From: Anthopleura xanthogrammica
Taxonomy: Eukaryota; Cnidaria; Anthozoa; Actiniaria; Actiniidae
NCBI GenBank assembly: GCA_964019055.1
Contig: OZ025216.1
Location: 9,194,914 to 9,258,913 of the forward strand
Length of the DNA stretch: 64,000 nucleotides
Direction of reading: 5' to 3'
Part shown: piece after piece, positions 30,651-43,835 of the stretch
How the letters are laid out: every line of letters begins with the position of its first letter
Position numbering within the stretch: position 1 is the stretch's first letter
Notes under the pieces: model-generated
Told to the model about the DNA's origin: nothing
Database searches by the model: none
The model's input: only the letters and a program-made list of their open reading frames with translations
Program-made: the position numbers and the translations under genes

Positions 30651-33600
30651 ATGGCGGGTAAAAGAACGCACAATACTATCCATTGGTTCCGTAAGGGATT
30701 GCGCCTTCATGATAATCCGTCGTTGAAGGAAGCCTTTGAATCTAGTGTTAGTATTCGACCTATTTATGTCCTGGATTCGGATGATATTCAACATGGTAAT
30801 ATTGGGGTTGTGAGATGGCGGTTTCTGCTGCAGTCTTTGGAAGATCTTGACAGGAGTTTGAGGAAACTGAATTCGAGGTATTTGTAAACCTTTATGATAC
30901 TCTGCTACTGCATTTTTTTTAGCTAGAATATGATACCAAGTTCAAGAAATGAAGAAAAATAAACCCATAGCGAAAAAAATACAATCATGTTAAACTTGTA
31001 TAGACTGTATGATATTAAGACAGGGACAATGTTAAACTTGATTCTCTCAAAACTAATAAAAAGTTCTTATTTTAAGGTTCCCAGTTAAAAGATCATAAGT
31101 TTCTTAAAGTATAATCTCTTATCTGGGGACCAAAATAAGAACTTTTTTACTAGTTTTTAGAGAATTTAGGAGAATCAAGTTTTAGAGTGGGAGAAGAGAG
31201 GAAGAAAAAGAAAGAAAGACAGAAAGAGAAGACCTAGTTTCTGTCATATTAATGAGCTAAGAACTGGTGCAGATGCCTATGGCTTGAATGTGCCTCTTTC
31301 ATGCTTTTATCGCTTAATTCTATAATTACTCCATGCTTTATCGCTTAACAGCATGGAAAAAACTTTTATTTCTTAATTAAGCTTACAATACATGTACCTC
31401 TGCCTCAAAATATTCATGTCAATTCTATTTGTTTTCTAGGTTATTTGTGGTAAGAGGCAAGTCCACAGTCGTATTGCCAAAGCTTTTCAAAGAATGGAAT
31501 ATTGACAAGCTGACATTTGAAGTTGACACAGATGGTCCAGCCAGACAACGAGATTCAGAGATGGTCAAGCTGGCAAATGACGCTGGTGTAAATGTTATTC
31601 AGAAAGTTTCTCACACGCTATACAATCTTGATGAGTAAGACATGGATTTTATGAATTGATAAACCATGGCTATTGAAACTTGTACAAAAATATATAATAA
31701 TCAACTTTATTTAGAGAGGATGAGTCCACATGACACTCACAACTGATAAACTTATGTCCCTCTATGTTTACTGTCTCTGAATGAGATGGGACCACCAGTT
31801 TACATCTGAACCACAGCAAAGGTATAACCATTTGCAGATATTTTTAGAGCAAAGGCAGCATCTTCTAATCAGATAAATTATTTTAAGAACCTGAGTGTTG
31901 GTCTGGCCAGGATTTAAAGCCACAACCTCCCACACAAATGTCCAACTGACCCAACTAGGAAGCGGATCATAACCCATTGCCCCACCCTCATCTAACATTC
32001 ATTTCCTTTTAATGATCATTTCATGACAAACAAAAGTCAAAAGTGTTTTTATTGGGAAAACAGAAAAGACATTTGCACCTAAGTGATTTCTCTCAAAGCA
32101 TTGAAAACATTGATAATACACCAAATTGAAAAATGTTGTCAAGTTGAAAAGGTTAATTCATTAAAGCTAAGTATGAGGGGTATTCTGGGTAGTTGATATC
32201 CTGGGTATTTGGAGTGTTTGCATACAGACATATGCATACAACATATACATGAAGACTGATATTTAGTACTTTGTTCGGTTACTTAAATCAATGTTCAAGA
32301 GTTGCAAAACTGCAATATGCAAAATACTAGCCTCGTTAACTTTTTACCCAGAACACCTTTCTGTTTTAGCTTTGATGAGTTAACCTATTCGACCTGACAA
32401 CATTTTTTCAATTTGGTGTACGTTTTGGAATACCATGTTAAAAACAGTACATGACTTTATAATTATGTTTTTTTTTGTGTTGTCTCTCAGTGTTTTGGGC
32501 AAGAACCTAGGCAGAGCCCCTTCAACATACAAAAGTTTCCAAGCTGTGATTTCATCCCTGGGACCTCCCGAAGCACCTTTACCTACCATTGAAAAAATAG
32601 ATGTTGGTGCGTGTACAACTCCTGTTGATGATGACCATGACACATTGTATGGTCTGCCAACATTAGAAGAGATAGGACTGGAGGTACCATATGAGTCAAA
32701 GGATGTTCTATATCCTGGAGGAGAAACAGAAGCTTTGCGAAGGATGCATGAGTATATGGCCAAAGAGGTAATCTTTATACATTTTTATCATATACTGTAG
32801 CTCGATCAGATAGTACTGTACTCGTGCTCTGATTGGTCAAGAAATGTGCTGTATTAGTGAATGGAGCATGGTTGCTGATGTCATCCGTGCAGACACAAAA
32901 AAATTGCAAAGAAGTGTATCTACATAATAATATGATTAAAACAGCTTTTTCTGTGCTCTGTTCAGTAATAAAGCACTCAGAAAGCAACGAAAACACTCAA
33001 GAAGTGTGAGACAACACACCTACGGCTGGTGCTTCTCTTCACACTAGTAATGCTTACGTCATGTGCTGTATGCTTTATTAGTAAATGGAGCATGGAAAAA
33101 GCTGTTTTATTTGTTAAATATGCAGTATGTCCTGCACTTCCCATTGCGAACCATGCAGAAAATTAGTTTTCTAGAGAATAGTTTGTTACCAGCTAGAGGG
33201 AGAGGTGGTATATGAGAGGTGGGGCAAATTAATTTTTTCTCAAATCTTTCTGGATGTGAAGATGGCACTTTATTTGTACAGGAGCGTTTTACAAAATAAG
33301 CAGTACTTAAATTTAGAACAATTGAATCAAACCTGCACATGAAATGATTTGTAACTAGTTTACAAAAAAAAAAAAATTACAAAAAAAAAAAAAATCTTTC
33401 AAGTTATATTTTGTATCTATTTTTTTTTGTAGGATTGGGTGTGCAAGTTTGAAAAACCAAATACCTCACCAAACTCTCTCGAACCAAGTACAACAGTTCT
33501 CAGTCCTTACCTGGCTATTGGTTGCCTGTCAGCCAGGTTGTTCTATGTACAACTTACTGACATATATTCCAGGGTACTGTATCCTTATATTATCAATAGT

Positions 33601-35731
33601 ATCATAAAATTACTATAATAATGAGAAAAAGTTCTTGAAAAAATAAAACTACTTATATTTTAGGACCATCACTCCCCACACATTGCTCCACATGTTAATT
33701 TTTACAGGGGGGGGGGGGGGACAAGAATACCGGAGAAAAAACCCTTGTGGCAAGGGAGGAAAAACAACATTGAATAAACTCAACTCACAGATGATCTGGT
33801 CTGATACTAGGCTCAAACCTGGAACACAACAGTGAGAATCAAACTGTAACCACTATGCCAACCATGCCAACAACTATGACAGTAAAACTGACAGTAAACC
33901 TAAACCACTGTTTTCGGACCTCATGTCATTCCCCAGAGTATCATTTTTTTGTTTAATGGTTGCGCATGAGAAGAAACATGAAGTATGGATACAACTCAAA
34001 CAATGAATGTTATTCTCAAGAGAATGACACGTGGTCTGGAATGGGAGAAAATTATGTCTACAGTAAGTGAATTATGTCCATTTTAAGAACTGCTGCATGA
34101 AGAAGAATGTTTTTTTCCCTTTTTTGTTAGGCTAAGAAGCATTCTCAACCTCCTGTTTCTCTGTATGGCCAGCTACTGTGGCGAGAGTTCTTTTCTACTT
34201 GCGCATACAACATTCCAAACTTTAACAAAATGGAAGGAAATTCTGTGTGTCTACAGATCCCTTGGGATAAGAATGATGAATATCTGAAGGCTTGGGCTGA
34301 GGTAAGCATTGGTGGTATGTGCTAATGCATCACCTTTCTTTGCTGTGATCATGGGTTTGATCCTCGGCAAGAGACCTCTTGTCCTCGGACTATCTATCAC
34401 TGATGTGAGTTTGTTTCGAGTGTTTTTCTTTGTGTTCTTCAGTTTTTCCTCCCTCCAAAAAATGCCTTCTAAACCGATTCTCAAAAGAACTGCACATGTG
34501 AGTTAAGTTTGATGGGTTGCTCTATAGCTCCTATCCCACGAAAGTTTGGGTGTTTACCATTTACAAAAAAAATAAAAATAAAAAAATAAAATAAAAAATT
34601 TTTCCTATGCCACGAAAGTTTGGGTGTTTACTATTTACAAAAAAAATAAAAATAAAAATAAATAAAATAAAAATAAGATAAATAAAATAATTTTTTTTAA
34701 ACTAACCCGGAAATGTCGTTTGGGATAACCGGGTTTTTAGTTCCTTCAAGTGGTAAACACTCTTTTTCTCCAGGTTCTCCGGTTTTCATTACTCAATAAA
34801 AATCAACATGCGAGTTGTTGTGTGCTGTAAACAATGAACGTAGTGGAAGAACCACCCCTTATAGGGAGTGATGGTTGTAAAAAGCCTATACTTTGTATTG
34901 TTTCTGCTTACAGGCTAGGACTGGTTACCCCTTCATAGATGCCATCATGACTAAACTTAGAAGAGAAGGCTGGATCCATCACTTAGCACGCCATGCTGTA
35001 GCGTGTTTTCTAACCAGAGGTGACTTGTGGATCAGCTGGGAGGAAGGTCTCAAGGTATTTCAGACAGTTGGTTCTGTTCTTAGTTAATTCGGTTGGGTTT
35101 CTTGTCTGATTTGGCAAAAACATTCTAACGTAAATTGAAAGTTATATGTTCTACTGCCACATTAAGATGTCTATGTTCACATCAGAAAAGGCCGTAGTAC
35201 CAAGTAACAGTGAACTCTGAACTGGCTTTCTTACTTGAAAAGGTCGCAGTATGCTGTAACACTAAAAATACGTTTCCGGAAATGGTGCACTTTGCAGTAA
35301 CACTGAAGTGGCTTTCCACCAGAAACGGCACGCTTTCGCAGTCACACTGAAGTGCATGGGCTTCCCACCAGAAAAATTACGATATGCCGGAAAAATGGCT
35401 TTCAAATGATGTGTCTTGGTAACCCTAAGACAACACGGTTATTTTCAGACTTAACCCTAATCGCCACTTCACATAATATGAGTCAATATTCCATTTTATA
35501 AAACAGTTCAGATATAACGCGCGCTCTGATTGGCTAATAGCCGTGTTTACATGAGGCTATGTAAACACGGTAATTTCAATATTTTATAAAACAAATAGAA
35601 AACGTTATGCCGTGTTTACATAGCCTGATATAAACACTCGGGAAAGCGGTTTAGGAGAAGTCTTGAGCTCTGTGTAAACCTCGCCTGCGGTTCGGTTTTA
35701 CACAACAGCTCTCGACTTCTCCCAAACTTCC

Positions 35732-35762
<31 letters not shown>

Positions 35763-37482
35763 CAAACGTTTTCTATTTGTTAAATATCATTAGGTATTCG
35801 AGAATCTGCTTATCGACCATGACTGGAGTCTGAACGCTGGCAACTGGATGTGGCTGTCTGCAAGCGCGTTTTTCCATGCGTATTTCAGGGTTTATAGTCC
35901 GGTGGCTTTTGGCAAGAAGACAGACCCGAACGGTGACTTTATCAGGTCAGTATAAGCCATAAGATAAAAAGTTATTATTGATACATTCTCCTCATGAATG
36001 TATGAAGTGCGAGCTGGAAAATATTCCTAAACTGTGGAAAAATTACTAAGGTTTTGAGGGCATCTGTTAGGAAACGTCCAAACGGTTGGCGGTTTTTTTG
36101 GTTGGCAATTTTTTTTGGTTGAAAAATCCTGGCTACGCCCTTGTTAAAACGATCAAAAACGTAAATTCGATAGACGAAAAGAATGCAATATCATCATCTG
36201 CGCATGCGAAAAACAGCGCGCAAGGCTAAGACTTGTCCAGTGTTGGACGCGATACAGTCACGGTATGGCATGTCCACAAGTGTTTCTTGCTTCATTGCTT
36301 CAATTAATATCGAAGTTCCTCAGGCTGTCCAAGTCCTGAATTTTTTTACAGTTTTGCATCCGAATACTACATAAATACTACTGAGTCCTGTAGTATTTCC
36401 TTTGTGCGCACGAAGTAAGAAGATAGATAAAAAGAAAGATTCTCAATTTATTAATCAACCACTGACTTCAAGTCAATATTTTCCAGGAAATATATTCCCA
36501 TATTGAAGCGCTTTCCTGCCAAGTACATCTACGAGCCATGGAATTCTCCTATGAGCGTACAAGAGATGGCAGGCTGTGTGGTCGGTAAGGACTATCCTCG
36601 TCCTATGATTGAGCATAAAAATGCCGTAGCAAAAAATCTAGCAAGAATGAAGAAAGCAAGGGAAGCAAAATATGGGTCCAAGGAAGGCAAACAAGGTCAG
36701 TTATCCGACTTGAAAAAATTTCAGCATTTTTTTTCTGATTTAAGTAGTTTTATTTTCAAGTCCAAGAAGAAGACTAGTTTTTCAAGTGCCCTGTGTTCAG
36801 TGTGGAATTGTGTTGTGTTGTGCTTTGTTATGTTGTTGTGTTGTGTTGTGTTGTGTTGTGTTGTGTTGTGTTGTGTTGTGTTGTGTTGTGTTGTGTTGTG
36901 TTGTGTTGTGTTGTGTTGTGTTGTGTCGTGTCGTGTCGTGTTGTGTTGTGTTGTGTTGTGTTGTGTTGTGTTGTGTTGTGTTGTGTTGTGTTGTGTTGTG
37001 TTGTGTTGTGTTGTGTTGTGTTGTGTTGTGTTGTGTTGTTGTGTTGTGTTGTGTTGTGTTGTGTTGTGCTTTGTTATGTTGTTGTGTTGTGTTGTGTTGT
37101 GTTTTTTATTGTTTGTTGTTTTATGTTGTGTTGTGTGTTGTATGTGTTCTATTGTTTGTTGTATTGTGTGATTTATCTTGTTGTGTTGTGTTATGCAATA
37201 GGTTGTGTTTGTTTACTTGTGTGTTGTGTTGTATTTTACTGTGTTGTGTTGTTTGTCGTGTTTTTATGTCACGTGCATATCTGACCTCATCAGTTAGACC
37301 CTCTACTCTCAGTATCAACTCAAAAGGCTTCTTATAGTACACATGTTTGAGTAACAGGGATGTTTTGTTTTTTAAATGTTTCAGAAAAAACGACCAAAAC
37401 ATCTCCCTCAAAACGAAAGAGCACCTCCAAGGACAACAAAACTGCGAAAAAAGTTAGGAAAATAACAGACTTTACGACTTAA
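30651..37482 (+). CDS. phr6-4: (6-4) photolyase
   Basis: Nine exons join to 536 codons plus stop: 30651-30877, 31440-31634, 32491-32767, 33433-33573, 34131-34301, 34914-35054, 35794-35945, 36487-36695, 37385-37482. Borders are AG/GT and phases agree. The N-terminal half is the antenna domain ([15 protein letters not shown]); the C-terminal half binds FAD ([17 protein letters not shown]). HHLARH at residues 359-364 holds the two histidines that (6-4) photolyases use (360 and 364). [20 protein letters not shown] and [14 protein letters not shown] match (6-4) photolyases better than circadian cryptochromes. The enzyme repairs UV (6-4) photoproducts with blue light, in the nucleus; the basic tail ([14 protein letters not shown]) could be an NLS. 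Introns carry several MITEs and a long TTGTG microsatellite. Two relics of its last exon lie at 45668 and 53266. Confidence 0.93.
31033..31186. mobile_element. foldback MITE in photolyase intron 1
   Basis: Inverse ends AAACTTGATTCTCTCAAAAC and GAATTTAGGAGAATCAAGTTT, with inverse AAAGTTCTTATTTTAAGG and CCAAAATAAGAACTTTT inside. Related to 10890-11015. Confidence 0.75.
32116..32421. mobile_element. TIR element in photolyase intron 2
   Basis: The ends TACACCAAATTGAAAAATG and CATTTTTTCAATTTGGTGTA are inverse, and the inversion continues for about 70 bp (..TTCTGGGTA / TACCCAGAA..). The middle is non-coding. Confidence 0.75.
32938..33110. mobile_element. foldback element in photolyase intron 3
   Basis: AAAACAGCTTTTTCTGTGCTC..AATAAAGCAC is the inverse of GTGCTGTATGCTTTATTAG..GAAAAAGCTGTTTTA. 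A partial relative of the arm lies at 32815-32875. Confidence 0.6.
33905..34060. mobile_element. foldback MITE, CAGACCACGTG family, copy 3
   Basis: Inverse ends GGACCTCATGTCATTCCCC and GAGAATGACACGTGGTCTGG. Matches 27875-28030 in reverse orientation over its whole length. In photolyase intron 4. Confidence 0.75.
35583..35785. mobile_element. foldback MITE in photolyase intron 6
   Basis: AATAGAAAACGTTATGCCGT..GTTTACATAGCCTGATATAAAC is the inverse of GTTTATATCAGGCTATGTAAAC..GGCAAACGTTTTCTATTTGT. An extra GTGTTTACAT..ATGTAAACAC hairpin lies at 35550-35572. Confidence 0.8.
36829..37110. repeat. (TTGTG)n microsatellite, photolyase intron 8
   Basis: About 50 TTGTG units with three TCGTG variants and a few interruptions; decayed units continue to about 37260. 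The long Cys/Val frames it yields are artefacts. The matching array in unit 2 has changed to CTGTG. Confidence 0.95.
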
Positions 37483-38038
37483 GATCCTTGATGGCGCAGA
37501 ATCGACAGCAATATGTTATTTATCTTCGTCTTTTGCCATTGAATAGGAGAGATTCTATGAACATGCGACACAATATCACGTGACTTCACACCCCACCAAC
37601 CCCTCCCATGATGTACAAATCCATTGGATATTGATTCTGTGGTTACTGTTTATTAAAACATGGATACAATTCATATCCTTCTAAGTATTTATCCTCAATA
37701 GTTATCTGCTCACGTCTGAGATTTGTTACGTTTTTCATTTCACTAATGACAGCAATAGCTAGAGCTTACATTATGGCTTATTATCAATTTATTGCCCTCT
37801 GACTTAATCAATTAATTAACATCAATGAATCAAGCACTTATTCCCTTTTCAAACTTGGTCATGATGATAAGCTAAATCAAGAATAGGTATATATAGGGCT
37901 AGGCTTCACTGGATATATTGTTTAACCTTTATTCTAAATCTGCTGTGCAAGCTGACCAACTAACTGGCTCCACCAGAATGGTGCATAACATGGCTACTAA
38001 CTTTCCCAATCAAGATTGAAGTCTCAACCACTCTAAAT
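37483..38038. other. tail-to-tail spacer between photolyase and ZP gene A
   Basis: No exon is seen. TTTATT at 37928-37933 (AATAAA on the minus strand) is a fitting poly(A) signal for gene A, 106 bp past its stop; the same signal recurs for gene C at 53796-53801. The spacer is nearly identical in unit 3, while unit 2 has another sequence from 46111 on. Confidence 0.6.
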
Positions 38039-41000
38039 CTATGCGTTGCTTTTCACTTGTTCGTCCTGTTCCACGCCTTGTTGCTCATATGAGTTGACGG
38101 TGACGTCACCAGTGGTAGCAGGAGGACGGGTCACGTGGGCAGGTATGCGGCGATTACGTAACATCTTGACCGAGAGGACAATGGTAACGAGAAGAAGAAC
38201 TCCACCAACAGCAGCCAGTCCACCAATCAGAGGCAAGCTCGCCTTGGATGACCCTGATGGAAAAAGACAAACCCTAAGTTGAGATGTTTCTTAACTTTGT
38301 TATTGAGTGGTGTGGTTTGAAAAACCATCGGCTAGAAGTGAAGAGATCTTTGGATTTTTGATCCCCACCGTGTTACATTCTTGGGTAAGAAATCAAACTT
38401 CTATGCCATGTAAGATTTTCCTTCAATGGTGCAGGCATTGTTTAGGTTTTTTCTTAAAAGAAATGTATATGAAGAATTTTTTTATTACCCAACACTGGTA
38501 ATGACACTCATGACGTATGACGTAATTTTTCGATCATTTAATTCTCAAGCATAAGATCTGAAATATTTCATTCCAATAGATGTAAAGTACCGTAATTATT
38601 ACAACTAATTACAATGTAAGTACCTTCTCCAGCTCGTTTTCCACTTTCAGTTTTTTCGTTTGTTTTCTTAAATGGACCAGCAGACAAGTCATACGCCTTT
38701 GAGCCGTCCACGTCAGCAGCCTCTCGACGTCTTCTGAAGCCTTTGATACAACCTTGTGCGCACCTTGAGTTGGTTGTGTTACGATGACAGACAAGCAACT
38801 CACAGTGTAGATACACGTAAAAGGAATTGGAATACACGAAACGGAACGACTTGACGGAAAAGCGCTGGACACGACTTGACGGATCATACGAGTAGCTCAT
38901 GGTTGAGTCATTAATACACCTGCAAGGAATACCCAACACTAGTTAGAGGACATTCAATACTTTGCGCACAATTTTTGATGTTGGTTCCTTACCCTCTCTG
39001 TAGAAACACGTGCTGTGGAGTCGCATTGGGATCATTAGAAGGCGTAGCACGACAATTCTCAGCAAACACGACCAGATCAGCGTTGGTATTTTTGACTTCA
39101 TACTGAACCCACAGATGCTGGTTTGGGTAGACAACCACTGGGTAAGCTAAAGGGGAGTAGGGTGTTGAATAGCTAGAAGACTGGTAGAGTTCCATGGTGA
39201 AAGTAAAGTTGCCAAAAGATCCTGGGAAAAAGGTGCGACAATTATAGTAAGTTGATATATATCACTATTATATGTACGTCAATTAAACGTGGAACTAATA
39301 GCACTTAAAGTTTTATAAGTAATAATAATAACGAGTAATAATTTACAGAACAAAAGTTTACGTCACAAATTTAGAAAGATTAGGCTCTAGCACAAGGAGG
39401 TCAGTAATGTTGGAGTCCACTGATTAATATAATTGTCAACAGCTTAAAATTCCCACTTGTTGTTTACAAAATTCTTGTGAAAACAAAACTAATTTAAAAG
39501 ATTTTTCAAAAGACTTTGTCTTTCTTTCCACTCCGAAGATTGGAATTTTTAGTTGCCTTAATTAACTACTCACCTTCAGACGCGTAGACTATTTTCTTTG
39601 ATGGACTGAAATTCGTGCTGACAATCTTTTCTCGTCCGTACTTGCAGTAGAATGGAATAGCAATGTTCTTGCCTCGTGTAATAGTTGATCTATTTCCTGG
39701 ACCTTGTCCACGCCCATCATTACTGACCTAAATCGTTTAAGGACCCCACAAACTATATAATACATCATTCTACGTTGGGCGTAATGTCTATTATGGATGG
39801 GATGGGCCGGGATGGATGGATTGGATTGATGCATGAATGGATGGATGAGTGGGATGGCTGACTGAATGGATGGGATGGATGGATAGGATAGATGGATGAG
39901 TGGGATGGCTGATTGGATGGACTGGGATGGATGGATGAATGGATGGATGGATGGATGGATGGATATATGGATGAATGGATGGATGAATGGATGGATGGAT
40001 GGATGGATGGATGGGTTTTATGAATTTCATACATAGTTGAATGTTCTATCAATAATACCTCATTCCAGAATACTATTTTGTCGTTATGTTCTCTGTATGT
40101 CGTCCCACAGCCACTAAGAGGGGTTCGCAGGTTCATAGTGTCAGCTGTTATTGCTGCTCTGCAGGATTTGTCGTTCAGATGAAGGTTATGCCAGTCGACG
40201 TCAGGGAAAAGTGCTCTAGTTACGTTTATTTGCATATAGTCTTCACCACAAGTCACTATTGCTGTCACATCTACCAGGCGTTTGATAGAATGTTAAATCA
40301 TGGCTTTGGAATATGTATCTTATTACGAAATAAGTTTAGTCGTGACTTTAGCCTTAAAAGTTTTTATATCTTTAAATATCTCCCTCGAGCTCCCTTAAAT
40401 TTTTAAAAACATTGTTTTCTTGTCAGGTTAATTTGCATATAATGTTCAACAAACGTCACGGTTGTTGTTATATCTAATAATTGTTTTGTCAAGAAAATAT
40501 GTTTCACAAAAGCTCATCAATGTACATTTTACGCTATTTAAGTTATTATATCTTAAATATTTTTTTCCCTTTTGATTAGTAAATTTTTCATTTTTCAAAA
40601 AGCATATGTTCAATATTTTAAGGACGTTCGCGGGCTAATGCGTTTTACATGTTTTTTTCCTTCAAACTAATTGTTTCATAGCCGCCATGTTGGATGAATT
40701 TAACAAAATATTTGCCATTAGTTTCTTTTGTTGTATCATCCAACATGGCAGCCATGTATTTTGTTATTTCATTCTCTTGGGGATGATTGCAAACCAGCAA
40801 TACATACAAGTCGAGCATTAAATTGATTTTTTCTTCAAATTTGGAACACTGACAGCCTATGTAATTCTTTATAAACTTTAAAAAGAAAAATCGGGGTCAC
40901 TATGGTTACTTTCGAGATATAGCCGATCGAAATTGTTTTCGCAACGAGCGTGATAGTGTTTGATCTTGAAAAACATAAGTCACGCGCGCGCGCCGTTACG

Positions 41001-43835
41001 GTGAACACTTGTTTCCATAGCCCGAACTGCCCTTCATCGAGAATGGACTGGAATCGATTCTAGGGTTGGTTAGGTTTAGGGTTAAATTCCAGTCCTCTCT
41101 CGAAAAGTGCATTTTGGGCTATGCAAACAAGTATCTACTCGCCGTCATGCCATATGCGCAGAACAGATGCTGCGCACAAACAATGCCCGCGAACATCCCG
41201 CCTAAGACACGTTTCGGTTGGCCTAGCCAGGATCGTCGTGGTTTAATGATTTTTGAAAAGCCAACTTGAAAACTTGTTTTCATCCAAAGGAATCGCGCCT
41301 TAAAGTTATATAACAATCTTAAACTAGCATCATAAAATAAATATTCCTAGTATAGGGTATACGTACCTCCTCTTTTTTTCAAAGCGGCACTTACTTGTTT
41401 CGCATTGTTGTCCGTGGAATCCATGCGCACATTCACATCGAAAACCTTTGTTTCCCAAGTCATGACATGTTCCACCGCTGCCACAAGGACTGCCATAGCA
41501 GGCTGAATCATGGTAAAACATCAAACAGTAATGTTAAAGGAGTGCTCTCGGTTGAAGCAATACCAAGATTTTTATAATTGGTATCTCTTTTCTCTACTGC
41601 TTCTCTACTACTAGCTATACTGATCTGATTACATGGAGTATAGTAAGCTATAATTATAATTATAATATAGCTTAGATAGTACGCACGCTCTCATTGGCTG
41701 ATTTGCTCCAAAATCCTATGCTCTATTTCACCGGTAAAGACATGGTTTGTGATTGACAGTTCACAAATGAAAGCTTCTCTACTACTTTTTAACCAAAATC
41801 TGCACAAAATGGGCAATTTCTGTTTTCAAGAAGGTTTTAATCTTTCGTAGTAAATTTTCATTCAACAAAGTTTTGGTTTTTTAAATAATAAGACAAAAGA
41901 GGTACAAAATATACCTGTAGAGTGCCTGCTCATGGTTGAAATTCGCAGCATTGTCTAACATTGCTGACTAGGCTTTCTTGTTTGCAAATACGCTTGAACA
42001 ATTTTTTATAAGCTTAAACTAAAACTTTTTGTCAAATTTAAACCAAAGACATACACTTTTCAACTAGAATAGTGCTCTGAAAAGGAGTAAAAGAAGTAAA
42101 AGTCGAGGAAATACCTTGCGAAATGCTAGAGTAAGTTTGCCAAAACGATTTTCGCCGAAGCAACATCCCGCGTGCTCTATTTCACCGGTAGAGTCAGGTG
42201 TTAATCTAAGGTATAGCTTGCGTAATTACTGACTGAGATATGATTGACTAAAGGGAATGAGTAAATTCCAAAGCGTAATATTCAAGTAACAAGTTTTAGA
42301 ATGAAAATCAAAGTATTAAACATAACTAAAACTGGAAATTATTGCTGCGAGCCACCAGGCGAACAGCGACACTAATCTTGACGATTGGGATCCCTGTTTG
42401 CTAGATGTCAGAAAGAATCTCGATTTCTGTCTGTTTCCGAGCATGAAGTACGGCTGTTCAACGGCGTTATTCGCCTGTTTAAGGCATGTTTGGAGGATCA
42501 TCAATGCTTTTGTTCGATGAACAACTGTTTATCTGTTCAAGCAAACAAGCTAAGTCTTCTTTTTAGCAATCTGATCTTGTAAATGTTAAGTTTATACTCT
42601 TCTGTATTATAATCTATTTTGCTTATATTCATTAAAAGTAGGCAGCGATTTCCTTTTTCAATTGTAATTGTTTTTATGTATTCATTAGAGACAGCTATAC
42701 TACTATATCAGTATTATTGTCATCAACTGCACCATAACAAATAAATGTCATGTATAAAACAGTGTATAAATCATGAACAACAACTACCAAAATCACTTAG
42801 ATTTCACTTCACATCTCGCAGCACTTCATATGAAAACATGTGGTATAAAGGGTACGACTACTAGAGGAGAAGCTTATAGGCTTCAGGGTGTACTAATTCT
42901 AGCTATAGGTTTAGACATGAGAAAATGGTATCTGATATTTATTTATTAAAGAAGTCTATTCTGTTTTATAGGAAGATAACTGAGAAATAATGCAGACTTA
43001 TTTTTTCAGTCATTTTCCTAAAAAAACAACAACATAATTTTGCGTCTCATAACACTAACAGGTTTCGGAATGAGCAAGACCTAGCATTACCTCTCTCTCC
43101 AGTCCCACAGTAACGAAGGTTACAGCCCGCTGTCGGTACACCAAGGTCGTACACGTAGAATCCTCCACAGTTTCTGACACGAATATTGTTGGACCAGCTA
43201 CAGCAGTTACCACTATAACTAAAGCACACTCTACGAGTCACGATGCCCTCTGATTGTGTGGGATGTGAACCTTGCATCCACCCAGAGGCCTGAGTTCCGC
43301 AGTAGTTTTCAAGGGTACAAGATGTTGGCATAGCAGTCCCAGCATTGCCCATGAAGCGGTACCACCCTTTCGTTAGTCCACTGTCGCACTTCAATACGTT
43401 ACCTCTGTGTACTCTTTGAGAACGATCTCTGGAGTTTAACACAGTGTAACTAGAACATTCTAAAAATACAGCAAAGCAAACTGTTAAATAATGATGAAGG
43501 AGTAGCAATTAGAAGCTTTAGCTACAACAATGAAGAAAGGCACATTGAAAATGCGTCCAAGAAGAGACATGTTATTTTACGTCGATCACGCAGGAAGTGA
43601 TTGCTTAGTCTCCCGAGCCAGAAGCTCATGTTTAAAACACTCGACATCAAATCGAATTGCAATTAAAACGTATATTTTTGCTAGTGGAGGAAAACCGGAG
43701 AAGCCGAAGAAAAACCCTTGAAGCACGGCAGCAGCTGGTGCCTGCTTTTCTTTCCCTCTCACTTTTAGATTTACCTGAGCAATAAACAATCTCAGTGCAG
43801 CACAAGATCACCAACAGGTACAATATCACCTTCAT
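38039..43835 (-). CDS. ZP-domain type I membrane protein, gene A (D8C-EGF-ZP)
   Basis: Eight exons join to 547 codons plus stop: 43775-43835, 43091-43459, 41395-41502, 40059-40270, 39574-39727, 38993-39221, 38624-38919, 38039-38253. Phases agree at every border. Order: signal peptide ([20 protein letters not shown]), D8C domain as in uromodulin (21-143, [14 protein letters not shown]), EGF (144-179), ZP domain (about 180-436; ZP-N cysteines in VTCGEDY, DKSC, SGCG, FYCKYG), furin site RRRR (440-443), TM helix (about 485-506) and a tail ending KSNA. In known ZP proteins, cleavage before the TM frees the ectodomain to polymerise into filaments. An extracellular coat or mucus protein is likely; its role here is unknown. 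The ATG at 43835 is chosen because it begins the signal peptide and has an equivalent in gene B. Confidence 0.9.
39795..40015. repeat. degenerate (GGAT)n repeat, gene A intron 4
   Basis: Imperfect GGAT array of about 220 bp. The same intron of gene B holds a more degraded array (48527-48790) and that of gene C a hugely expanded one. Confidence 0.9.
41503..43090. other. gene A intron 2 content
   Basis: Non-coding for gene A. A 65-codon plus-strand frame at 42385-42582 followed by AATAAA-rich DNA has no recognised domain. GCTCTATTTCACCGGTA occurs twice (near 41715 and 42175), suggesting a diverged element. Confidence 0.35.

Noticed and set aside
36503..37337. Cys/Val-rich reading frames in 36500-37340 and 45000-45570
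   Set aside because: They arise from the TTGTG and CTGTG pentanucleotide arrays; photolyase exon 8 ends at a normal donor at 36695.
30651..37482. Circadian cryptochrome
   Set aside because: The FAD-domain residues ([29 protein letters not shown]) and the histidine pair fit (6-4) photolyases; animal cryptochromes usually have CSSFFQQFFHCYCPVGFG-like residues here.
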